Source: Candidatus Kaistia colombiensis (GTDB lineage Bacteria > Pseudomonadota > Alphaproteobacteria > Rhizobiales > Kaistiaceae). From it: DNA of 64,000 nt. The notes below the pieces were generated by a model that saw only the letters and a program-made list of their open reading frames with translations, was not told the origin of the DNA and did no database searches. Location: NCBI GenBank assembly GCA_029203105.1, contig CP119318.1:4354501-4418500 (forward strand). The letters run 5' to 3'. Positions 16,907 through 24,993 of the stretch are shown piece after piece. The position numbers and the translations under genes are program-made. How positions within the stretch are numbered: position 1 is the first letter of the stretch; every line of letters begins with the position of its first letter.

Positions 16907-18896
16907 ATGTCGCCGGCTGCATGAGCTGGGACAGCCGCGCCAGCTCGAAATCGACGTCCTGAAACGCCGGATCGCGATCGGCGCGCGGCGGCACGGGATC
17001 ACCCGGCACCTTCGGCCCGTGACCGAGCGCCGCGGTCCGCAACGCCTCGAACCCGGCAAGACGACGCTCGACGCCGGCCGGATCGAGCGTCACCGCCCCG
17101 GCGAGATTGAGCTCGGCCAACCGTGTGATGCGATCGCAGAGGCGCTCGGCCTCGACCACGGCTGGGAACCACGCCGCCGCCTCGCGGCAGGCCGGCGGCG
17201 GCTCGGCGAGGGCGCGTTGCAAGGTGGCCCGGACGTTCGACAGGCTGCGATAGGCGGCGGTCGACGCGCCGAGCACGGCTAACCGGGCGGCCGGCATCTG
17301 CGCGGCATCGGCCGGAGGCGGCGTGCAGGCGGCGCGCAAGAACTTCCCGGCGGCTTCCATTGCGCGGGAGAAGGATCCGAGGATTCGCGGCGCTGGGTCG
17401 CGCGGCCAGATCAGATAGCCGAAGACGAGCACGATGCCGGAACCGATCAGCGTGTCGACCAGGCGCTGCGGTCCGAAATCGACCGTGCCCGGCACGGGCA
17501 TGTCGATCAGGATCAAGACCAGCGGCGTCAGGAAGGCGCACTGCATCGCATAGCCGCGCTGGCCGGCACCCGGCACCAAAACGCCCAGCACCGCCATGCT
17601 GGCGAGCAGCCAGATTCCCTTCGGCACGAAGGTCAAGATGACCACGCCGATAGCGACGCCCAGGATCGTCCCGATCGAGCGCTGCACCGCCCGCACGAAC
17701 ACGGAGCCGAAATCCGGCTTCAGGACGATCACGACGCAGAGCGGGATCCAGTAGGAGCGCACGCCGCCGAGCAGGCTCTGCGCCGCAAAGGCGACGGCAA
17801 GGCAAAGCGACAGCTTCAGCGCCGAAACGATGACGTCCCGCCCCGGTGCGAGGCGGCCGATCTGGCCAAGCTGGGAACGCCAGTCGATCGGGGGGCGCTG
17901 CGCGGCGGTCCTTCCACGCCGCGCGTTCGAGGTGCCCGGCGGATCGGACCGCGCCGTATCGGGCCAGATTTCCTCAACCAGACGGTCAAGGCCGTCGGAA
18001 AGGCGCGTGCCGCCGGAGGACCCGTCCGGGCCGGACGGGCGCGCCCTGCCCTTGGCGACGGCCGTCGCGATCGCGTCGAGGCGCTGGCCGACCGCGCGCA
18101 GCTCCGCCGGCGGGCTTCCCCCGGCCAGCAAAGCCGAGAAGATCATGCCGGTCGTCGACAGGATGGCGGCGCGATCGTCCCCGTCCGGCGTGCGGCCCTC
18201 GCTGCGCAGGCGGGTTTCGAGCAGACCCGAATAGGCCTTCATCATCGCATCGGTGACGTGGCGACGCTGCTGCTCGAAGGGGGTAGCCAGGGCATGTCCA
18301 GGGCTCGCCGGCGGCGGGCTGGCGGCGGTCCGCGCCAGATGCGCGAGCGACCGCAGCAGTTGCGCCAACGCCATCCGCTCGGGATGATGGCGATCAAACA
18401 CGGCCTCGACAGCCAGCAGCAGCGCGGCGAAGGCCGCGCCGGCGGCGAACAGCACAGCCGGCTGCCAGAACGAAGCGGCAGGGTGGCCGGCAGCGGCGAT
18501 GACGGCAAGCATGAGCATCTGCATCGCCGCTGTAGAAAACGCGGCGCCATAGCCGCTGATCAGACCGGAAAGCATGCTGACGAAGATCAACAGCCCGAAG
18601 GTCAGCGGCCCGTATCCGGAAGCCAGCGCCCCCAGCATGTAGCCCAACATCGCGATCGGCACGACGATGAGGAAATTGCGGAAACGAAGGCGATAGGCCT
18701 CGGTCTGCACCTTGACCGAATTCAACAAGGCCCCGAGCGACACCATGATCGCCGGCTCTGCCTGACCGACCAACAGTCCGACCAACATGGGAAACGTAAC
18801 GGCCACGGCCAGTCGGATCGAATGTCGCCAGGGCCACGACGTCTTCGGATTGAGGCGCGTGAGGTTCACGAGCCAATTGGCCGGCTTGTAGTGCAT
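16905..18896 (-). CDS. FUSC-family membrane protein (orphan pump component)
   Basis: This is a second FUSC transporter of about 663 residues. An N-terminal hydrophobic bundle (about 25-165) is followed by a soluble linker with a Pro/Arg-rich stretch (about 180-345), a second bundle (about 350-500; SLLGGVRSYWIPLCVVIVLKP) and a C-terminal helical domain. Unlike the first system at 2101 it has no adaptor or outer-membrane partner next to it. The ATG at 18896 has AAGGTGG 8 bases upstream; a GTG at 18908 would add four residues. The stop codon lies at the very edge of repeat A copy 3. Confidence 0.83.
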   Translation of the reverse strand: MHYKPANWLVNLTRLNPKTSWPWRHSIRLAVAVTFPMLVGLLVGQAEPAIMVSLGALLNSVKVQTEAYRLRFRNFLIVVPIAMLGYMLGALASGYGPLTFGLLIFVSMLSGLISGYGAAFSTAAMQMLMLAVIAAAGHPAASFWQPAVLFAAGAAFAALLLAVEAVFDRHHPERMALAQLLRSLAHLARTAASPPPASPGHALATPFEQQRRHVTDAMMKAYSGLLETRLRSEGRTPDGDDRAAILSTTGMIFSALLAGGSPPAELRAVGQRLDAIATAVAKGRARPSGPDGSSGGTRLSDGLDRLVEEIWPDTARSDPPGTSNARRGRTAAQRPPIDWRSQLGQIGRLAPGRDVIVSALKLSLCLAVAFAAQSLLGGVRSYWIPLCVVIVLKPDFGSVFVRAVQRSIGTILGVAIGVVILTFVPKGIWLLASMAVLGVLVPGAGQRGYAMQCAFLTPLVLILIDMPVPGTVDFGPQRLVDTLIGSGIVLVFGYLIWPRDPAPRILGSFSRAMEAAGKFLRAACTPPPADAAQMPAARLAVLGASTAAYRSLSNVRATLQRALAEPPPACREAAAWFPAVVEAERLCDRITRLAELNLAGAVTLDPAGVERRLAGFEALRTAALGHGPKVPGDPVPPRADRDPAFQDVDFELARLSQLMQPAT

Positions 18897-19068
18897 CGGC
18901 CTCACCACCTTTCATAGGCGACCGCAGTGCCGCAACCTCTGGTTTCGGCGATTCATGACCCCAATCTTATAGTTGGAAAAATATTGCGGAGGGAGGCGTA
19001 AACCCGCAATTCCCCCGATGATGGCGGCACCGCGGCGGTCGCGCAACGATTGACGATCGCCGATGCGG

Positions 19069-19686
19069 TCAGCCGCCGACATGCACCCAGGCATAGGCGA
19101 GCAGCGCGACGACGCCGACCAGGATACCGGCGAGAAACGCTGCGGCGATCCAGCCGGCCGGCGCGCCGGCCCCGGCCCGCGCCGGCGTTTCGGCGGAAGG
19201 CTGGCGCGACAGCGACCGGCGCTCGCGGCGCGGCGCGTCCTGTTGGGCGGCGCGACGGAGCAGCCAGTCGCCTTCCAGCGCCCGGTCGCGCTCGATGATG
19301 CGCTCGGCGACATAGTGCATGACGCAATCGGCCATGGCGTCGAGATTGGCGGTTTCGAGGATGACGGTGCGGCCGAGCCGCGTATCCTTGAGGAAGCGAT
19401 AGCTGCGACGGTCGCGGTCCATGGCGACGAAGGACGTCATGTCGATCCAGAAGCGCGGCTGGCTGCCGGTGTCGATTTGCGCGATGAACTGGTCGTCGTC
19501 CTCGGGAACCTCCGCGAAGACGCCGCGCAACTCATCGGCCAGCATGTCGAGCCTGGCCCGCTCGGTGTCCCTGAGATCCACCACCACGTCGGCGCGCTCC
19601 GCCTCCGCCAGCCGAACCTTCCGGATCGCATCGGCAAGATGGCGGACGTTGGACGGCGATCCTGGCCTGCCGCTGGCGTCGTTCAT
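19069..19686 (-). CDS. Conserved hypothetical protein with C-terminal membrane anchor
   Basis: I do not recognise this 205-residue protein. Residues 1-135 are charged and soluble, with a helix rich in Arg, Glu and Asp (about 15-60) and the block PRFWIDMTSFVAMDRDRRSY (about 77-96). An Arg-rich linker follows, and residues about 180-201 form a single hydrophobic helix (WIAAAFLAGILVGVVALLAY), so the bulk probably faces the cytoplasm as a tail-anchored protein. GGAG lies 8 bases before the ATG. Its neighbours, the FUSC gene and a deacylase, give no functional clue. Confidence 0.6.
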   Translation of the reverse strand: MNDASGRPGSPSNVRHLADAIRKVRLAEAERADVVVDLRDTERARLDMLADELRGVFAEVPEDDDQFIAQIDTGSQPRFWIDMTSFVAMDRDRRSYRFLKDTRLGRTVILETANLDAMADCVMHYVAERIIERDRALEGDWLLRRAAQQDAPRRERRSLSRQPSAETPARAGAGAPAGWIAAAFLAGILVGVVALLAYAWVHVGG

Positions 19687-19793
19687 CCGTTGACTCCGAC
19701 TTGATGCGACGGTCTTCTCGTCATTCTAGCAAATCCGCCCCGGCGCCGCATCCGTCGATCGGCGCGGCGAGACGCCGATTGGGAGAACGAGCC

Positions 19794-20270
19794 ATGACCG
19801 AGATTCCCGCCCCGGTCGCGCGGGTGCGCGACGCCGCCCAATCACTCGGTCTCGAGATCGGCCTGCGCGTCATGGACGTCTCGGCGCGGACGGCGGAGGA
19901 AGCCGCCGCCGCCTGCGGATGCGTGGTCGGAGCGATCGTCAAGTCGCTGGTGTTTCGCGGCGTCACGAGCGGCACGCCGATCCTGCTCCTCGTCTCGGGC
20001 GCCAATCGCGTCGACGAGGCCAAGGTGGCCGAAGCGATCGGCGAGGCGATCGAACGGCCGGACGCCGCCTTCGTGCGCGGCGCGACCGGATTTGCCATCG
20101 GCGGCATCCCGCCCTTCGCCCATGCGACGACGCTTTCGAGCTTCTTCGACCGCGACCTCTTCCGCCATGCCAGCGTCTGGGCGGCGGCCGGGACGCCGCA
20201 CGCCGTCTTCGCCGTCAGCCCGCAGGCACTGCAGACGGCGATCGGCGCGCCGGTCATCGCGATGGGTTGA
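19794..20270 (+). CDS. YbaK/EbsC-family aminoacyl-tRNA deacylase-like protein
   Basis: This 158-residue single-domain protein has the YbaK fold pattern: a conserved lysine in VGAIVKSLVFR (about residue 48), the block PILLLVSGANRVDEAKVAEAIG, and the glycine-rich ATGFAIGGIPPFAHA. Members free-standing from ProRS hydrolyse mischarged tRNA such as Cys- or Ala-tRNA(Pro). The lysine matches the catalytic one of the family. GGGAGA before the ATG at 19794 fixes the start; the open frame extends further upstream without support. It stands alone. Confidence 0.85.
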   Translation: MTEIPAPVARVRDAAQSLGLEIGLRVMDVSARTAEEAAAACGCVVGAIVKSLVFRGVTSGTPILLLVSGANRVDEAKVAEAIGEAIERPDAAFVRGATGFAIGGIPPFAHATTLSSFFDRDLFRHASVWAAAGTPHAVFAVSPQALQTAIGAPVIAMG

Positions 20271-20346
20271 TGAAAAGCGCGACAACGGCTTGAGATCGCC
20301 CGAATTCTGACGATTATCGCCGCCGGGTCGGGACCGATACGGAGAG

Positions 20347-22278
20347 ATGAAGATGCGATTCGCCTGGATCGCCGGCGTGATGCTTGCGGCAACGGCCGCG
20401 TTGCCCGCCAGCGCCGACGTGATCTATCCGCGCGGGCTGGTGAAGGCCCCGGAAACGCTCGACCCGCAAAAGGCCGCGACCTTCAACGAGACGCCGATCC
20501 TCTACGACCTGTTCGAGGGCCTGGTGGCGCTCGACGGCGACGGCCGGACGCCCCCCGGCGCCGCCGAAAGCTGGAGCATTTCGCCGGACGGCATCATCTA
20601 CACCTTCCAATTGCGCGACGGCGCGCGCTGGTCGAATGGCGACGTGGTCAAGGCGTCGGATTTCGTGGCGTCTTTCCGCCGCCTGTTCGCGCCCGAGACC
20701 GGCGCGACCGAGGCGGGCCCGCTGCTCGTCATCAAGGGTGCCGCCGCGATTCAACAGGGAACCGCCAAACCCGACACGCTCGGCGTCGCGGCGCCCGATG
20801 CCGCGACGCTGGAGATCACGCTGGAGCGCCCGGTGCCGACCTTCCTCGGCCGCCTGGCGCTTCCCGTCGCCCTCCCCGTCAATGTCGCCTCGATCAAGAA
20901 GCTCGGCGCCGACTTCGGCACGACCGGCAAGATCGTCTCGAACGGCGCCTATCGCCTCGCGGCAATCGACAAGAAGGACGGCTACATCCTCGTCAAGAAT
21001 CCGCGCTTCCGCGACGCCAAGACGATGCCGATCGACAGCGTCGTCTACAAGGCGTTCGAGGATGTCGCCGGCTGCGTCGACGCCTATCGGGCCAAGGCGG
21101 TTCTTTCCTGCCCCGACGTGCCGACCGAGAATTTGCAGGACCTGAAGGGCGAATTCGGCGCGGCGCTGCGCCTGGCGCCCTACCCCGGCACCTATTATTT
21201 CGCCATCAACACGGCGAAGAAGCCGTTCGACAATGTCGAGGTCCGCCGCGCCCTGTCGCTCGCCATCGACCGCGAGGCGCTGGCGCGCGCGGTCTGGTCC
21301 GGCGGCATGGTCCCGGCCGAGACGCTGGTGCCGCCCGCCCTCTCCGGCACGCCGGCAGCCATGCCGGCGCCGATCGAAACCCGCCGCGCCGAAGCGCGCA
21401 AGCTGCTCGAAGCGGCCGGCTTCCGCGAGGCCGCAGCGGTCCAGCCGGCAGCGCCGGCGCCGGCTGCCGACAACCCCACCGCCAAGGCGCCCGAAGCGAC
21501 AGCCGCCGCCGCCGAAGGCACCCGCGCGGACGGCAAGACTGGCACGGACAATGCCGGATCCGGGGATACCGGGGCGAAGGGCACCGGCGCCAGGGATGGG
21601 GACGCGCGGGATGCCGCCAGCCCGGACGTGACCTATTCGATCACCGCCAAGCCGAGCGTCAACAAGCCCGGCGATGCGGCCCCGGCGATTGAAAAGCCGG
21701 CTAACGACAAGATCGAGGCCGAGAAGTCCGAGGAGAAGCCGGCCGCCCCGGCCGCATCCGCTGCCAAGGACGAGACGGCGATTGACGCCGCCGGCCCGAA
21801 GCCGCTGCGGCTGACGATCCGCGTCGGCACCGGTCTCGGCCATGAGGAAACGGCCCGCGTCATTGCCGACCAGTGGAAGGAAATCGGCGTCGAGGCGACC
21901 ATCGTCACCGAACCGAACCCGGCGCATTTCGCGCGGATGCGTGACGGCGGCGACTTCGACATCGCCCGCAGCGGCTGGATCGCCGACGAGGCCGATCCGA
22001 TCGACCTGCTCACCGTGCTGCGCAGCGACAATGTCCGCTTCAACTACGCACGCTACAACAATCGCGACTATGACAAGCTGCTGGACCAGGCGTCGACCGA
22101 CATGGACAGCGAGCGGCGCAAGCAGGAACTCGGCGCCGCCGCGGCCCTGCTGGCCGCCGACGCGCCGATCATTCCCCTGCTTGGCTATGTCTCCCTGTCG
22201 CTGGTGTCGCCGGCGCTGGCGGGCTGGAACGACAATCCGCTCAACGTCCACCCGACCCGCTTTCTCGCGGTCAACTGA
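20347..22278 (+). CDS. Peptide/oligopeptide ABC solute-binding protein (SBP family 5) with a large low-complexity insert
   Basis: This 643-residue periplasmic protein has a signal peptide (RFAWIAGVMLAATAALPASA) and the family-5 binding-protein pattern: VKAPETLDPQKA, YDLFEGLVALDGDG, AESWSISPDGIIYTF and VRRALSLAIDREALA. Normal members are about 520-540 residues. The excess is a stretch of about 120 residues (362-484) made almost wholly of Ala, Pro, Glu, Lys, Thr, Gly and Asp, placed just after LLEAAGF and before the strand PLRLTIRVGTG. No permease or ATPase gene is adjacent. The second ATG (20353) has GGAGAG at a better distance than the first. Confidence 0.85.
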   Translation: MKMRFAWIAGVMLAATAALPASADVIYPRGLVKAPETLDPQKAATFNETPILYDLFEGLVALDGDGRTPPGAAESWSISPDGIIYTFQLRDGARWSNGDVVKASDFVASFRRLFAPETGATEAGPLLVIKGAAAIQQGTAKPDTLGVAAPDAATLEITLERPVPTFLGRLALPVALPVNVASIKKLGADFGTTGKIVSNGAYRLAAIDKKDGYILVKNPRFRDAKTMPIDSVVYKAFEDVAGCVDAYRAKAVLSCPDVPTENLQDLKGEFGAALRLAPYPGTYYFAINTAKKPFDNVEVRRALSLAIDREALARAVWSGGMVPAETLVPPALSGTPAAMPAPIETRRAEARKLLEAAGFREAAAVQPAAPAPAADNPTAKAPEATAAAAEGTRADGKTGTDNAGSGDTGAKGTGARDGDARDAASPDVTYSITAKPSVNKPGDAAPAIEKPANDKIEAEKSEEKPAAPAASAAKDETAIDAAGPKPLRLTIRVGTGLGHEETARVIADQWKEIGVEATIVTEPNPAHFARMRDGGDFDIARSGWIADEADPIDLLTVLRSDNVRFNYARYNNRDYDKLLDQASTDMDSERRKQELGAAAALLAADAPIIPLLGYVSLSLVSPALAGWNDNPLNVHPTRFLAVN

Positions 22279-22295
22279 GCGCCGGCGCGCGCCGA

Positions 22296-22562
22296 TCAGC
22301 GGCAGGCGACATAGTGGCGGCGGCCATACTGGTCGCGCCAGTAGCAGCGGCCGGTCGTGGCGTCGGCGATGATCGCGCCCGTCACGGCGCCGACACCGGC
22401 GCCGATCAGCGCGCCGCCGGCCCGGCCGGTGGCTGCGCCACCGATCGCCGCGCCGGCGAGGCCGCCGACCACCGCGGCATCGCCTTGCCGGGATCCGGTC
22501 GTGCAGCCGGCCAGAATGGCGCCGGACAGCGCGAAGATGATCACGAGGGAAGATTTCCGCAT
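22296..22562 (-). CDS. Small glycine-zipper lipoprotein, paralogue 1
   Basis: This is an 88-residue lipoprotein with a signal peptide ending in ILAGC. The mature part holds a glycine-zipper segment (about 32-66, GGLAGAAIGGAATGRAGGAL), which usually inserts into or packs against membranes, and a C-terminal block GRCYWRDQYGRRHYVACR with two cysteines. AGGAGG lies 5 bases before the ATG at 22562. The next gene upstream on the same strand encodes a close paralogue. Glycine-zipper outer-membrane lipoproteins are common in proteobacteria; the precise role is unknown. Confidence 0.75.
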   Translation of the reverse strand: MRKSSLVIIFALSGAILAGCTTGSRQGDAAVVGGLAGAAIGGAATGRAGGALIGAGVGAVTGAIIADATTGRCYWRDQYGRRHYVACR

Positions 22563-22713
22563 TTCGACCTCCTCTGGACGCAGCCCGTCTGTCGACGAAG
22601 CCCCTGGCGGCTCGTCCTGCTGCATCTTGCGTTTTTGTAATGCGGGACGTCGGGAATGAGTTCCGGGCGAATGCCCCGGGAAGGCCCCGGAACACCCGGA
22701 AATACCCAAAAAG

Positions 22714-22742
22714 AAACGGCCGGAACGCGGTTCCGGCCGTTT
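22714..22742 (-). terminator. Strong factor-independent terminator after glycine-zipper paralogue 2
   Basis: A perfect 13-bp stem (22714-22726 with 22730-22742) has a 3-base loop. Read on the minus strand it is followed at once by CTTTTT. It therefore ends the transcript of the gene at 22878-23141 and separates the two paralogues. Apart from this hairpin, the 315-base gap (22563-22877) contains nothing I can identify. Confidence 0.85.
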
Positions 22743-22877
22743 CGTTCAGTCTCAAGCGGATGAATTCCGAACGGATCGGATCCGCGACTGTTCAGCGTGT
22801 CCAGGCTTGACCGCAATCGAAAGCGGCGGACCGCCTTCGGGCATCATGCCTTGGAAACATCATGCCTTGGAAATGGA

Positions 22878-23141
22878 CTAGCGGCAGGACGTGTAGTGAC
22901 GACGACCGTAGCGGTCCTTCCAGTAGCAACGGCCGGTTGCGTCCGCGATGATCGCGCCCGTGACCGCGCCAACGCCGGCACCGATAGCCGCCGCGCCGAC
23001 GCTGCCGCCAGCGATGCCGCCGATCGCCGCGCCGGCGAGACCGCCGACGACCGCGCCGTCACCGGCACGCGAGCCGGTCGTGCAGCCAGCCGCCACAGCG
23101 CCCAGGGCAACGAGCATAACGAGCGTAGAAGCCTTCTTCAT
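22878..23141 (-). CDS. Small glycine-zipper lipoprotein, paralogue 2
   Basis: This 87-residue lipoprotein (signal peptide ending VAAGC) is a close paralogue of the gene at 22296. Both share CTTGSR near the new N-terminus, AVVGGLAGAAIGG, IGAGVGAVTGAIIADAT, and the C-terminal pattern RCYW(R/K)D(Q/R)YGRRHY. The zipper here has a continuous GxxxG-type pattern (IAGGSVGAAAIGAGVG). AGGAGAG precedes the ATG at 23141 by 4 bases. Its transcript ends at the terminator at 22714, so the two copies have separate promoters. Confidence 0.75.
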   Translation of the reverse strand: MKKASTLVMLVALGAVAAGCTTGSRAGDGAVVGGLAGAAIGGIAGGSVGAAAIGAGVGAVTGAIIADATGRCYWKDRYGRRHYTSCR

Positions 23142-23343
23142 AAATCTCTCCTGTCCATGTGAACCCCCGAGGGAGACCGTCCGACACCAACGGATCCAGC
23201 CGGTTCCCCCACATCGGCGCTCGACCCCGCCCGCCGGCATTCGCAAGGAATCGCCAGCAGCCGACATCATGGCCATGCACCCGTACCCCTTGAAGGATCA
23301 GTCAGGCTCGAAGTCAAGCTAGCTGTTCTCGGTGAAACAGAGA

Positions 23344-23371
23344 AGAGGCAAGTCGAATCAGGCTTGCCTCT
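23344..23371 (-). terminator. Hairpin downstream of rhaI
   Basis: AGAGGCAAG (23344-23352) and CTTGCCTCT (23363-23371) form a perfect 9-bp stem with a 10-base loop. It lies about 30 bases after the rhaI stop on the minus strand and is followed by a modest T-rich stretch (TTCTGTTTC). It is the likely end of the rhaDI transcript. Confidence 0.55.
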
Positions 23372-23402
23372 GCTTATTCCGTTGTCAATTGAAGTATAAA
23401 AG

Positions 23403-24695
23403 TCACACAATGCCGCTGGTGCTACCACCGGTGGAGGGGCGCTCCGCCGTCACCTTGGCCCGATATCCCGACGCCCGATAGACACCGACCGGATCGATGG
23501 CGCCGCCCTTGGCCAGCCGCGCCTTGGCGAGGATCGGCCCGACATCGGTGGTGAAGGCCCGCTTCAGCGTCTGGTTCGCCATCAGCACGTCATTCGATTG
23601 CTGGAAGCCTGCCAGCGCCGGACGGTCGACCAGCAGCGCCTGCGTATAGGCGCGCAGAATCTCGATGGCGCTGGTCATCAGGCTTTCGATCGGGTCGGTG
23701 ACATTGTGCGACTGGTCGATCATGTAGGCCGGGGCAAAGCCCTTGGCCTTGCGGTATTCCGCATCCACCAGTTCGTTGAAGACGAGGAAGAGCTGGAACG
23801 GGTTGATCGAGCCGGCATCGAGATCGTCGTCGCCATATTTCGAATCGTTGAAGTGGAAGCCGGCCAGCTTCTCGAACTGGATCAGCCTTGCGACGATCAT
23901 CTCGATGTTGACGTTCGGCGCATGGTGGCCGAGGTCGACGAGGCAGAACGCCTTCGGACCCAGCTCCTGCGCGATCATGTAATTGGTGCCCCAGTCCTGC
24001 ACGACCGTCGAATAGAAAGCCGGCTCATAGAGCTTGTGCTCAGTGAAGACGCGCCAGTCCTCCGGCAGCGCCGCATAGACCGACTTCATCGCGCCGAGAT
24101 AGCGCTCGAACGCGCCGGTGAAGTTCGACTGGCCGGGGAAATTGGAGCCGTCGCCAATCCAGACCGTCAGCGCCTTGGAGCCGAGCGCCTTGCCGATCTC
24201 GATCGTCTCGATGTTGTGCTCGATCGCCTGCTGGCGCACCGCCGGATCGGTATGCGACAGCGAGCCGAACTTGTAGGAGAGCTTCTGGTCCTTGGCGTCC
24301 GAGAAGGTGTTCGAGTTCATCGCGTCGAAGCCGAGGCCGAGGGCGTCGGCATGCGCCTTCAGCGCCTTCGGGTCCGCCTGGTCCCAGGGATTGTGCAGCG
24401 AGACATCAGGGGTGGCGCGGGTCAGCTGGTTGATGACGGCGCAATCGTCGAGCTTCTCGAAGATGCCGCGCGGCTCGCCCGGGCCGGCGAAGCGGGCAAA
24501 GCGCGTACCGCCGGTGCCGACGCCCCAGGACGGCACGGCGACGGTGAAGGCCGCGACCTTGCGGGTGATGACGTCGATGTCGATGCCGCGCCGGTCGAGC
24601 TGCTCGCCGAGCGAGGCATAGTCATTGGCGAGCGCCGCATCCTCGGCCTTGTTCTTTTGCGCGAGAAGATCGGAAGAGATCGGAAGATCGGTCAT
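23403..24695 (-). CDS. rhaI: L-rhamnose isomerase (rhizobial/P. stutzeri type)
   Basis: RhaI converts L-rhamnose to L-rhamnulose, the first step of phosphorylative rhamnose catabolism. This 430-residue TIM-barrel protein carries the metal-binding pattern of the xylose-isomerase-like family: FTEHKLYEPAF with a metal-ligand Glu, VDLGHHAPN with Asp and His, and HFNDSKYGDDDLDAG. It follows rhaD on the same strand, as in Rhizobium leguminosarum rhaDI. The 298-base gap between the two is filled by repeats. GGAGG 9 bases before the ATG at 24695 supports this start over the longer open frame. Confidence 0.92.
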   Translation of the reverse strand: MTDLPISSDLLAQKNKAEDAALANDYASLGEQLDRRGIDIDVITRKVAAFTVAVPSWGVGTGGTRFARFAGPGEPRGIFEKLDDCAVINQLTRATPDVSLHNPWDQADPKALKAHADALGLGFDAMNSNTFSDAKDQKLSYKFGSLSHTDPAVRQQAIEHNIETIEIGKALGSKALTVWIGDGSNFPGQSNFTGAFERYLGAMKSVYAALPEDWRVFTEHKLYEPAFYSTVVQDWGTNYMIAQELGPKAFCLVDLGHHAPNVNIEMIVARLIQFEKLAGFHFNDSKYGDDDLDAGSINPFQLFLVFNELVDAEYRKAKGFAPAYMIDQSHNVTDPIESLMTSAIEILRAYTQALLVDRPALAGFQQSNDVLMANQTLKRAFTTDVGPILAKARLAKGGAIDPVGVYRASGYRAKVTAERPSTGGSTSGIV

Positions 24696-24767
24696 GTGGC
24701 GGGTCCTCCCCAAGCCAGTTTTTGCTTGTTGCCTGCGGCCAGGCGCAGGCCGAAATTCACCCAACTC

Positions 24768-24794
24768 CGTCATCCCAAGCTAAGCGGGATGACG
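24768..24794. repeat. Short intergenic palindrome (GTCATCCC family)
   Basis: CGTCATCCC and GGGATGACG form a perfect 9-bp stem around a 9-base loop. The GTCATCCC motif recurs as GGGATGAC in the palindrome at 62836-62860 and within the element at 5540-5790. It lies between rhaD and rhaI. Confidence 0.6.
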
Positions 24795-24854
24795 AAGAGG
24801 CTTTGCACTTCCCTCAGTCCGGGGCCAGATCCATCCTGATGACTCCGGCTTCTT

Positions 24855-24976
24855 ACCTCTCCCTGAGGGAGAGGTCGGAGCGAAGCTCCGGGTGAGGGTT
24901 TAGGGAACCATCCGGTGAGGCCGTAAACCCTCACCCGCCGCACTGCGTGCGTCGACCTCTCCCTCAGGGAGAGGTG
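24855..24976. repeat. Intergenic repeat B, copy 1
   Basis: The element is about 122 bases long, bounded by ACCTCTCCCTGAGGGAGAGG and by its inverse CTCTCCCTCAGGGAGAGGT. Inside are nested arms: GGTGAGGGTTTA against TAAACCCTCACC, and CGGAGCGAAGCTCCG. The whole can fold into one long hairpin. Copies 2 and 3 lie at 32954 and 37411. This copy lies in the rhaD-rhaI gap. Confidence 0.85.
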
Positions 24977-24993
24977 AAGAGCTCTCCACGATC

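Noticed and set aside
20314..22755. An 813-residue minus-strand open frame over the oligopeptide-binding protein gene
   Set aside because: The plus strand encodes a clear family-5 binding protein with a signal peptide; the antisense product is low-complexity Arg/Gly/Asp-rich.
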